NCBI GenBank assembly: GCA_034190875.2
Contig: CM067349.1
Span: 3,461,311 to 3,525,310, forward strand
Direction: 5' to 3'
DNA: 64,000 bases
Source: Urechis unicinctus
Lineage: Eukaryota > Annelida > Polychaeta > Xenopneusta > Urechidae
The position numbers and the translations under genes are program-made. The notes under the pieces are model-generated. The model was not told the DNA's origin. It searched no databases and was given only the letters and a program-made list of their open reading frames with translations. Of the stretch, positions 41,056 to 51,260 are shown piece by piece (the stretch's first letter is position 1; every line of letters begins with the position of its first letter).

Positions 41056-41665
41056 AAAAATGCTATTGACAATAGTGTGGGTGATCTTTGCGTTAGTGTA
41101 GGTTGGTATAACACTGAATCATATGTGTCCATTAGAACGAGGCAAATTTCTACAGAAAAAGAAGAAGGAGTCATTTTGTCCCCTGGCCTCTGGCACTTCA
41201 AACTTCTGCAGGATGAATTTACAACTCTAGGGCTTACTTTGGAGAATAATGCTCATGATGGGACTATTACCATCTCAATTCCTGATGATTGGGCTATACA
41301 ATATGGTGTGTTAAAAAGGTTGGGTCTTGATAAGCCAAGTTGGAGGATGGATTCCTTCAGGTCTTTCCGAAGCCCCCTGGCCCGTCAACTTTAGCGTCTT
41401 TAACCCACTTTATGTTCACCTCGATCAAGTCAGCACCACACACAACATGCTTGAAGGTGCGCCCACTACGCTTCTTGAAGTTGTGGGCCATGAGGGCTCT
41501 TTTGGTGATATCATTACCACAAACATTGCTAATCCTGTGTCAAAACGTGTTACTGTCGGAGCTGTGAATGAGTTGAAGGTTCAGATAAGGGATAATAAGG
41601 GACGTATATTAAACAATCACGACTTTCCTATTGGTGTTGTTCTTCAATTTACAAGATGTCAATAA
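41056..41665 (+). pseudogene. Jelly-roll-like (penton-type) structural protein, frameshifted
   Basis: The plus-strand frame opens after a stop at 41,053 without an ATG and runs to about 41,394. It switches to the next frame around 41,360-41,385 and ends at 41,665. The second half has LYVHLDQVSTTHNMLEGAP, then a VNELKVQIRDNKGR segment, and ends VVLQF. This pattern of a 'Y-V-x-x-D' strand, a 'FD/NEL-x-(I/V)-x-(I/V)-(R/K)-D' strand and a final hydrophobic strand is what I associate with single jelly-roll minor capsid proteins of Polinton-like elements. It overlaps the next gene by 10 bases, a compact virus-like arrangement. The structural role is inferred from pattern and neighbours. Confidence 0.45.
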
Positions 41666-42176
41666 AAGTGAGTATTTATGGAGCTCAATGGAAACCGGAT
41701 CGGGGCACCAACCTCTCCGAATATGCAACAAAGACCTATGTAGACTCACAAAAAATGGATAAAGGTGGCAGTATTATGATTCGAGACCTTGAAATGCGGG
41801 AGAAAATAAAATCGTTTAGCTGGGAGACCCAATATCGCCTGACGATGCTGATAATAAAAAGTTTGTTGATGACAGACACAGACAGCATCACAGGGACCTG
41901 AGAGAACACATAACCTCCCAAACAAAACCCTCATTGCTATATGGCCAGAAGCAAATGGCGCTCTTCGGATAAGATATGAGTGGTCGTTTGGTTATAGGGC
42001 TAGGGGTCGAGACATGTCTTATAGACGTGTTTCCTGTTATAAATGGGACACTTCAATTGGTAGGAATAAGGGAGTCTGCTGCTGTAGTATCTTTTGACCA
42101 GTATTTACAGCAAGAACAAGGCAACGTTATTAACTTTTATACAACCACTCGAAACAGAGGGGGACTTGGTCTTTAG
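41656..42176 (+). pseudogene. Fibre-like protein remnant
   Basis: The ATG at 41,656 overlaps the stop of the preceding gene. The first 55 residues include TNLSEYATKTYVDSQKMDKG and GSIMIRDLEMRE. The motif '(N/D)-x-x-x-x-YVD ... M-x-x-G-x-x-I-x-x-L-x-M' recalls trimeric tail-fibre shafts. The pattern then continues in another frame after about 41,805, so the gene is frameshifted. A further open stretch, 41,976-42,176, reads a different frame of what may be the head domain. An attachment fibre role is an inference from this repeat pattern. I do not attempt to rejoin the parts. Confidence 0.4.
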
Positions 42177-42228
42177 TATCACTCCTCATTGAACTAGACT
42201 TATAAACTTATGTGCCTATAACGTTAGT

Positions 42229-42800
42229 ATGAAACAACACCCGCCCATTCCTCCGCAGCAGCCTGATGAGAATTCAGGCCACTCCTATCGGCTTAATGAG
42301 ATCAGTCTCAAGAAGCAATACCTTGAGAAAAAAATTGAAAAATATGGTGCTATGTACCAAAAATATAGGTGTGTAGTAAACTCAGTGGACGCAGTAGACA
42401 CTGATTTAGTTGCTGTTGGTTGTTTCTTGGCGCAAGTGGTGCAGGTGTAATGTCTATAGTAGTTGCCATTCCTATTGCCACAGTGTTGGGTGCTACTGGG
42501 GCCGCTTGTGGGCTACTTGTAATTGCTGGAAAATTCATCAGTCGGCGGCTCACCATCAAGGCGAAAAAGCATGACCAGATCCACATCCTCGCTCAGAGCA
42601 AATTGAATACCATTGCTGACATTGTATCAACAGCACTTGAAGATGGTTATATCTCAGATCATGAGTTTAAGCTCGTTTTGGCTGAGCTCACAAAATATAG
42701 ACAAATGAAGGGCGAAATTAAGGCTGGATCTGTGAAAGCATGGCAGACTGTTTCAGTTGATGAAAAAGAAAAAGCATCTTTAGCATTGAGCGGGCTATGA
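42229..42800 (+). pseudogene. Small membrane-associated protein, frameshifted
   Basis: The ATG at 42,229 starts a charged N-terminal part (about 60 residues, with LKKQYLEKKIEKYGAMYQKY suggesting a helix). The frame is lost around 42,420. The next frame (to 42,800) gives a Gly/Ala/Val-rich hydrophobic segment (GASGAGVMSIVVAIPIATVL and onward, about 40 residues), likely one or two membrane-inserted helices. A helical tail follows, with LAQSKLNTIADIVSTALEDG and DHEFKLVLAELTKY. I recall homologous uncharacterised proteins in cnidarian virus-like elements. One or two bases of indel separate the halves. Function is unknown; a minor capsid or membrane-penetration role would be speculation. Confidence 0.45.
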
Positions 42801-42861
42801 AAGACCCGCCTCGACACATAAACTTTTTACTCAATGTAAAAAAGTGTAAAAGCCCCTTGGT

Positions 42862-42990
42862 ATGACACTGCTCTCAGTTTTTCAGCAGGACCACAGAGGC
42901 CCTGGGATTTCACCTGCACCCCCACCTCCACTGAAGATTGGGCTGTATGTTATCTGGCCAGGCCTACTCTCTCACGTGACTGATTTCTAA
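42862..42990 (+). other. Possible 42-codon Pro-rich open frame
   Basis: The ATG at 42,862 is followed by 41 further codons and TAA. The middle is Pro-rich (GISPAPPPPLK) and the end is hydrophobic. It lies in the otherwise empty stretch between the membrane protein and the coiled-coil gene. It could be a small gene or chance. Confidence 0.2.
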
Positions 42991-43453
42991 CCTCTCCACT
43001 CTATAGGGGGAGAGGGTGATATAACTAGGAATATGTATTGGAAGTAGGAGCAAATGTATGTGGTATAGAGGCCCCGGGTTACCTCTTCGCAATATACAAA
43101 TGCAGTGGCACTTGATAACTCGAGCACCTGCAGTGTTATACCACTTGATAACTTCATGTAAGGATTAGAGCGTAGCACAAATATGAATGTTCACAAAAAA
43201 AAATTTTATCACTCTCTAGAGCGCGAAATTGAGGATGCCACTTGGATAGACTGTCTCTCCCAATACATGGTTAAATGAGTTGTTTTAGGATTTTTTAGAT
43301 TTCTGGTAATTACATTTGCAACGATTTGCCCCCTAGCTGTGCGAATCATAGCAAGCACACTAATCATATATGAACGTTAGGAATCACAGCCGCCAATCAT
43401 AACGTGCACATATGAATCATCCTATTGAATAAACGAGGGTATAAGGTATAGAA

Positions 43454-43684
43454 ATGAACACAGAAGAGCATATCACTGAACTTGAGAGTGATGTTAATGA
43501 GTTAATATTAGATACAGAGTATATGAAAGACGAAAAAATAGATCTGGAGTGCAAACTTAGTGATATAGAGACCACGCATGGTGACCTTGTGGAACTACAG
43601 GACATGGTGAGAAATCTGGAGGTTAAGAACAATTATCCTATGGAGCGTATAGAACACCTAGAGGAACTTGTTAGCAGGTTGTGA
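43454..43684 (+). CDS. Small acidic coiled-coil protein next to the right terminal repeat
   Basis: An intact 76-codon frame starts at an ATG in the context AGAAATGAA. The protein is almost entirely charged helix, with hydrophobic residues spaced by three and four (ITELESDVNELILD, LECKLSDIE, LVELQDMVRNLEVK, IEHLEELVSRL). That is a clear heptad coiled coil. It is the only gene of the element that is not visibly broken, and it stops 5 bases before the right terminal repeat. I do not recognise the family. A structural or protein-interaction role is inferred from the coiled coil alone. Confidence 0.45.
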   Translation: MNTEEHITELESDVNELILDTEYMKDEKIDLECKLSDIETTHGDLVELQDMVRNLEVKNNYPMERIEHLEELVSRL

Positions 43685-43688
43685 ACAA

Positions 43689-43917
43689 CACACTAGTTTA
43701 CCTACAAACTAGCCCCTTCGCCCCGTTTGGGGGTCGGATCCTAGGCGCCCTTAGGATGAGAAAAAAATCTTGAGTACGATCTTGGCGACACAGTTTTGCG
43801 CTCCGTCCTTCATTGGCAGCGAGGTCAGGGTGAGCAAAAATCTTGTATTAGCTGCCAAGGGGTCAGTAGTATACATGGAAGAGGTTGTGTCCCAGAACCG
43901 CTAGTATATATACTACT
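43689..43917 (-). repeat. Right terminal inverted repeat of the 5.2-kb element
   Basis: This is the reverse complement partner of 38,728-38,953. The outer 17 bases match perfectly (CTAGTATATATACTACT here). The inner end carries the CACTAGTTTACC block. The terminal AGTATATATACT is itself palindromic. Confidence 0.9.
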
Positions 43918-44489
43918 GAGTTTACTGTATTGTTGTCGAGTCCTGATAAATAAAGCGCTCACTAAAACATAAACATTGCTGTGCAAACCATTATTTATTA
44001 AGACATGGATAGGTGAAGTGGTGGCACGAAAATAACCCCTTTTCATGCTCGTGTACGCAATTTTCGCAGCAGAAGAATGATAACCATTGCATCAAATACC
44101 TAACTCATACAGTAATTGATTTAAAGGGGTGTTGTGAGCACAATTCGCTTGTCTGAACCATAATAATGTCGGTGTAACCTACTAACCAACGCAAATGTAG
44201 ATTAATGATATGAAAACGATACCGTATATGATTTGTAATAGGTAAAATGTCGTATTGGCTGTCATATTTGTTTTTTTTATCCTCAATAAGGGGGATGTCA
44301 TACCATGTGGTCATAACGCCTGGTCTCCTGGTGTATGAAATAAAGTAGAGCGCCCTTCTAGATCCTCCATCTTGTAGTTACCTTGAGTTATTTACCCAAC
44401 TCATTCTCTATCTCTATATACGGCCTACCTGCAAGTCGTATCATTGGCAGCTATGAATGATTTCCGTCAGCGAATAATTTTCTATGCGT
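43918..44489. other. Gene-free DNA
   Basis: Flank of the 5.2-kb element with no recognised feature. Confidence 0.45.
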
Positions 44490-44984
44490 TAATAAGTTGA
44501 AAATTCGCGAGGCTATGGGCTCCATATTATTGATTCGCAACGCTAATCACCCGACATTCTATGTTGATAGTTTATCGAGCAGATATAATGTGCTGTCGTC
44601 CATCCATTTGGGTATATATCGTGCATTAGAAGTTGATGGTTGCGTCTATCAATGCCAGGGCTTAGTATTATGTAATGTATTTTTGATTGATAGGCATTCT
44701 CTGTCAATAGGCAGCGTACAATAATGCTGATAATGACTATCTATGTGGAACGAGCTAGCGCCGAAATGAAGTAAAAACATGCAACTCACCAGCGACATTG
44801 ATGATAGCAGTGACCTAGTGACTTATTATCGGGGCTCGTTCTCTGTCTGCTCGCTCTTAAAGCAAATTCATTTCCTGGATAAAGCAATAATTGGGTATGG
44901 ATATCGCATATAACTATTTCTTGCTAAGCATCAGAGCAATGATGATTCTAAACCTTCCCGGAAGACGATTGTTAAGCAACCGTT

Positions 44985-45021
44985 CATCGTCATCATCATC
45001 ATCATAATCATCATAATCATC
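44985..45021. repeat. (CAT)n microsatellite
   Basis: A run of CAT/ATC units with two AATCAT interruptions. The corresponding position in the left duplication copy (about 22,372) has only GATCATCAC, so the expansion is specific to this copy. Confidence 0.9.
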
Positions 45022-45732
45022 AGTGGTTAGCAAATTATCTATACGAGTGCTTATCTATGAGTTTGTGTGCATCATTATGTGATATGTAAATGTTGATTGC
45101 TATCGTGCTCCAGAAATCATCTTCCCCTTGCAGCAGATATACTTCGATCGAGACAAATACCAGCATATAGTAAATCTTATTGCCGTATGGTTCGTATTTA
45201 TGAAGTAATATGCCACAGCGTGATATTACAATGACAATAATAACATTATTCGTATTGTTTGGAAGATAGCGGATGGGACGTTTTCTTACTTAAAAGTTCG
45301 AAGATAAATTATGAATGAGCAGCGCAAATTCCAATGGGTTAAGCGACAAACTCTTTATTATGCTTGAAATGTTCACGTCTCGATTATCGACGGTTCAGCA
45401 ATTAAAATAGACCGAACTCATTCTCAGATCGATTGAAAGATAGGTGCTGTTCGTTTACATTCGTTCAATATCGAAGAGTTGTTCAATATTTCAGCAATAG
45501 CTTCAACTAAAACGGTAGGTATACTCAGAGTAAACCAAAGGTAGAATGAGACACTAGTCTCTCGGGAATGAGCTCTTCGGAGCTCGAAAACAGTATAACA
45601 CGGTTGGTCAAGCACCGGGTATAACTGTCATCACAGAAATCTTTACATTACTAATTGTCATTTCCAAACATTGACCTTTGGACAATATAACGTTCACTCA
45701 GACTGTTAGAGACTCGTTATTTGTTCCATCTA

Positions 45733-45978
<246 letters not shown>

Positions 45979-48136
45979 CATGTGGATTGCTTGAGACACT
46001 ATATTGGTCACATAAAATGGCAAAGAGTGTTTAGTTATTTTGGCAGAGTATGGATGAATTGGCTATGAAAAGGAATGCTACGGTTTGTACCACGTCACTG
46101 AGCATAATCTTATTTTGCAGAATTTACTTAATTTCAGCAGAGAAGGTTACATATATTTGACATGATGAAAAGCAAATCATATGAAGGCATTTGTCGTAGT
46201 AATACCCAAAGAACTGCAAGCCTGTGAGGTGGTATTGGGTTGGGTGCAAGTGAATGAAAAGGAAAGCATCGGCTATGTCGCTTTTATCTTGGTTACCTAG
46301 GGTATGTATATGTGTATGAGGTACCGTGTGTCTAACTACTCTCTTGTTGTTGGCTGTGAGGTCCAGCAAGAAACGTCTGCCTCTGCAAAAGTGCAGTTTT
46401 GGCGGACCATAAGTCATGAGCATCGAGTATAATCCCTATCTAAGCGGTATTGAGTGTCGGATGTCAAGCTGCCAGCTCCGTGCCAGATATGTCCAGCTCA
46501 GGCAGGACCTTTCACCAGCCTGTCAGAAGAATCCGCGTTGCAATTTCGCACATAAGCGGGTTGTCAGATGTAAGCAGCTGTATACCTAGCAGTGCAAGGT
46601 AGCATGCATAATGTGTAGCATATAGCCATCAGGCAGCAAAACGGTCTGGTTTGTGCTTCCACAAGCCGCTCATATCGATGCAAACCACATGTCTGTCGGA
46701 GATAATCTGAATAGTGGATATGGGCGTGCAGAAGGAACCAATACACACCACCAACAGCTAATTCATGCATGTCAGTTTCATGGTTCATGCCTCCGAGTTC
46801 GGGATTCTATGAAAGCAAAATGTCAGACGTTGGTTTCAATACATCGACCTTATGCTAATAAAGATGATATCCATCCCGAGGTAAAATGTCTCAATCATTT
46901 ATGTCTGCGATCCAAAGCATCAACTCACATTACAGAATCGACGCAGTCGATTGTGAGTATCTACGGATATCAATGACACATGTATCACTAAATGATCGTG
47001 AAGTCACAATTCCCACTGCGTATTGACAGAAATGGTAATATATTCAATCTGGCAAGATGCTGCAGAACTAGGCATACCTCCAATTTTGAAGGTGCGCAAA
47101 CACGGATTCGCACAAGACAGCATCATTATGTGTTTTACACAGAAGCTTCTCGCATTATATTCGCGCGATTTCTATGGGAACGAGGCATCCGAAGAGACTG
47201 CTTTTGGGGGCTGATACTGTTATCATCGTCCAGGTGTTTCAGCCCCATGAACCATACCCCTCGTGTTGCTCATATGAGTCGTTCCATGCCAGCTTAGTTT
47301 GTATTGCTTGCATGTCTAACAAGTTGCGGCCGTACGTCACTTCATTTACATACGCCGCATGCTAAGAAACACGAGTGAATACATTTTCATTGCGTATGAA
47401 TCAGTTGGTTGAATTGGTAACTGATAAGCGTTTTGAGCCATTCAGCTAGCTGCGTATTTGCGGTTGAGCTATCCCTTCACATCAATCTATCATGTCGGCA
47501 GTGATCTCGAACATAAATGCCCACGCCCATGCCCCCAGTTGAATAGGAACACAAATGTTGCTATTATATTTTCCAATCGCGTAACTGTTAGCCATTGCGA
47601 TGAAACAACTTATTTGTATGAATATGTGCTGTTAAATATGTGCACAGTCAATCAGTGTTCCTGTTGTTCAATGCATGGCATTCTCTATAATTATGTGTCC
47701 TTTGTGTCCAACCATTCGGTCAAGGAGCATTGCGCATTTGTTTTCCACATCCATATAGCAATTCGACATCTTAAAGAGCGTAAGTGTGGAGCAGGACACA
47801 TCATATTGAATAACCTTGCCAGTGTAATAACTGCTTTGCATTGATTAGGACTGTTTTCTCTACTTTTTGCATTACTTTTCCATACGTGTTTTTTTATTCA
47901 CTTTTTATTGCTGTAATGTATCTAACGCGCCGTATCTGTACTCAAAACTGACTGATTCTATTGGTGTAAGAACGTGTCGACGTTAGGGCGTGTTATCTTT
48001 GATATCTTCTTCGCAAAAGGAAATGAAAATTTTACAATATCCACACTTCAGCGCTTACTTGCGACTTTGTCCTTTAGTTATGCTTACCAATAATGGTAGA
48101 AAAATCCCCTAATAACCATTACTATGCATAACTACA

Positions 48137-48399
48137 TGCCAAAGCTGTCGACATCCATCTAGCAATCGCTATTTGCCCGGCTTGCTATTTCGATGTCGAT
48201 GGCGTGAGGATTGGCACGGAAATATCAGAGATGTATATCATGTCTGTTGAGGCGTATACCTTTCTCAGCTTAATGTAATTGTTAATATAGCATTGTTGCT
48301 GAACGCATATATTTTCACCATGAATTACAGGAATAGAGGGCATCTACCTATCGTGTATTTATATATATTTTTATATATATATATTTATATATATATATC

Positions 48400-48482
<83 letters not shown>

Positions 48483-49095
48483 TTATATATACATATATGT
48501 ACAAAGTGCACACTCAGATACAACATACTTACTAAAAGCTGTCATCAGCTTGACGGGAATAGCAATCCGTTTCTGCAATCGGTCGACGTGCTTTGCACAT
48601 CACCTCGTCGCTCGCACCTCCACCCTTGATAGTTATCATTTCAGAATTCACACTACCAGCTTATTGTTACTGCTTGTCGGCTAAGAAAGCCAATCCGTAA
48701 ACATCCATTGTTATTAAGTGCTTTGCTTGTCAAGTACCCCAACGTTAATAAATGATATACATCTCGATGGGCAAAAACAGCAGCATCGAGTAACGACTAG
48801 GTTATTTTGTTTGATACCGAGGGACATGCATCTCCAAAAGCATTTGCTACGAACGATTCATGACCTGGTGCTGGCAAATACTGTACACTCCATTGAATAT
48901 TGTGAATTATAATTTGCATATTGATAATAAATACAACTCTGCACACACAGAGTTAACTAGTCAAACAGCATATTATTTTTTCTTTTAAGTGCGATTAAAT
49001 ACTAAATGCTTTACCAACATGCGGTACTAAGATACTAATTTGCTAAATGGCTGATGCCTTTGTTAACCGGGAGAGCAAATGCGAAATGTCACTCC
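48137..49095. other. Insertion of about 0.95 kb specific to the right duplication copy
   Basis: In the left copy ATGCATAACTACTCCGC (24,757) is followed within 30 bases by CCAGGGCATAGTTC. In the right copy ATGCATAACTACATGCC (48,123) and CCAGGGCATAGTTC (49,115) lie almost 1 kb apart. The inserted sequence holds a TA tract (48,361-48,497) and no recognisable gene. I could not define terminal repeats or a target-site duplication. Confidence 0.5.
48361..48497. repeat. (TA)n microsatellite with interruptions
   Basis: TA tract with TTTTTA, TTTA and CTTAA interruptions near its start and a CTTTATATATACA end. Confidence 0.96.
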
Positions 49096-51260
49096 GTCAA
49101 TTGGTGTAAAACCAACCAGGGCATAGTTCTTGCAGAACGCCATGTCTAGAGCACCTAAAACCCACATGGACTGTGTACATTTCTGATAGAAAGCAATAAA
49201 CGCATTAACGAAAACATTTAATTGCATTGTATTGATTTGCTTAATGCAATTGCCAAATATTGAAGAAAACCTTAGCGATAATTCACACTACGGGACCAAA
49301 TTTCAAGCCAGTATTTAGCAAGAATATTGCAAAATAAGGATTCAGAGTGAATGCATCAATACAATTTATTGATCATGCTGATACATACCCGATGTGGATG
49401 AAGTTGTTTGACTTTCGCTAAGCGCTGTGCTTTGAAAAGCCAAACCACTCTGGCACAATATATTAGCCATGCAGCGTGGCAACAGACATGCATGTGTTTT
49501 AAACCAAGGTAGCGTCAAACAAATAACTGTAACATCATAAATTATACAGATCTATGCGTAGAAAAAGCTGGATAATGTTGACACTGTCTGAGCATTCACA
49601 TTCATGGCGTAGTTGCTTTCGTCCATATGTGATAAGACAAAAACCTACTTTCTTTGTACTGAGACTATATGCCTATCTGTTTAATTTAGTGACTGGATAC
49701 CGATAAATAGTGCCTACAATGAACATTACCGAAACGATACCATGTTGTTGTTACTTGTAACAATTTATTGAACAAAATCAATTATCGTAATTGCACCTCA
49801 CAAACTAATCGAATGCATGCAATTACATCTCGAGGCTGATGTCAGCTGAATAATAATTCACCCAATGAAAGTTTGACCCTGACTGTATGGGTAGCTGGTT
49901 TAGTGAATCGTCATAAAGAGCATGTTGTGATGACATTACATTGTGCACTATACTAAACGTTCAGCGAACATGTGGCAGCATTTAGGAAGCGAGAACAAGA
50001 TTGATAAGGATTATGCCAACGCCCTAACTCATTAATCAAGTTTCTAATGAACGGCATCGCCACAAAACCAATTATCAATTTAAATCATGTAATCGCCTCT
50101 TTAGTCATAAATCACTTTCCTTGAATAAACATACACAATGTAGTAGCTACTAGTTAGGTAAAATATTTCATTATGAGCGTCCTTCCGTCATGAAAATTGT
50201 AATAGTATGACCATATGTGGTCAGATGTGTAGCATAAGCCCAACGTTTGTTAGTAAGAAGTATATTTTCTTTATTAGCTGTAAATACGGACTCTTGTGTC
50301 AAATCACAAGACAACTGCGTGAAGATTGACAGACAATCTAAATAGCAGAGTACCATTCATTTCTTTGACGATCATTTTCCTGTGATTGAGTAATTCGCAA
50401 AAGAACAAAGATATGGTAAACTTTAATAGTAGAGTGTATAGCCAAAATAATGTTCCAGCATTGGTTACATGCGATAGGGATACAATTTACTATTCTCACC
50501 GTGTCGCGTCTTGCGCATCCCATTTATTTCTTCATTAGACTGAATATGACAGGGGACCGCAAAGTATGTAAAAATATTCACTTTTCATCTCGCTGGATGA
50601 TAATCAAAAACGAAGCATATATCTCGTTTAGTTTTATGGAACTCTTTTAGGGGCCTAGCATTAAGCAATTCAGAACATGCCATTACTAAGGATAAGTTGA
50701 TAAGCAATTATTTATCCTTAATTGTCATCTAACCCTTATTGTAATGCACGCAAAATGAATATTTCAGATCAACAACGGATTGATCAAAGCACGCTGCTTG
50801 ATGACTAATAACACTATGTAACGAGGCAACTACTCGGTGATATAAATATCAGCACAGGAAACAGGTGATGTTAAAGCTCGTCCATTTCACCGCAAACCAA
50901 AAGTTTCATTACCGATGAAGTAGTATTTGTGGTCTAGACTTATTGACATGTAAAAGTATATTGTTCATATCATGCTCACACCGTGATATGTCGTATTACG
51001 AGCCCCAATTAACGCTTTTAAGAGTACAGTAGACGGTACAAGACAAATCCAGGGTTAGCAACTGCAGGAATATTCTTCTATATATATTATTGTCTCTTTT
51101 TAGATTATTTCATCTGCCAGTAAAAACTTCCACTGCTGTGTGCTTTGCACGATACCAAGGCAAGGCGTACATGTTCATTAGATACATTGCCGATACTGAA
51201 ATATTCAACACCAGCTAACAAATAAGTCATCATTCGTACAATGGTCAATCTTGCTGTACA

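Larger units (their letters stand above)
38728..43917. mobile_element. Decayed 5.2-kb Polinton/adintovirus-like element
   Basis: Inverted terminal repeats of 226-229 bp bound a compact, relatively GC-rich block with two divergent gene sets meeting near 40.9-41.05 kb. Recognisable pieces are a retroviral-type integrase core, a C-terminal fragment of a protein-primed DNA polymerase B-like protein, a capsid-like protein, a jelly-roll-like protein, a fibre-like protein and a small membrane protein. This mix is typical of Polinton/Maverick or adintovirus-like elements, and the termini begin with AG as in Polintons. At 5.2 kb it is about a third of a full-length Polinton. Most of the polymerase and any packaging ATPase or protease are missing, and nearly every gene is frameshifted. 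I found no clean 6-bp target-site duplication (GGCGTT on the left, GAGTTT on the right). Confidence 0.7.

Noticed and set aside
38728..43917. Integrated parvovirus/densovirus (long terminal repeats, about 5 kb, two gene blocks)
   Set aside because: Size and terminal repeats fit, but the element carries a retroviral-type integrase core and a PolB-like tail and shows no parvoviral NS1 helicase or VP motif that I can see.
38722..43923. 6-bp target-site duplication of the Polinton-like element
   Set aside because: Flanks GGCGTT and GAGTTT agree at only three of six positions, so no duplication can be claimed.
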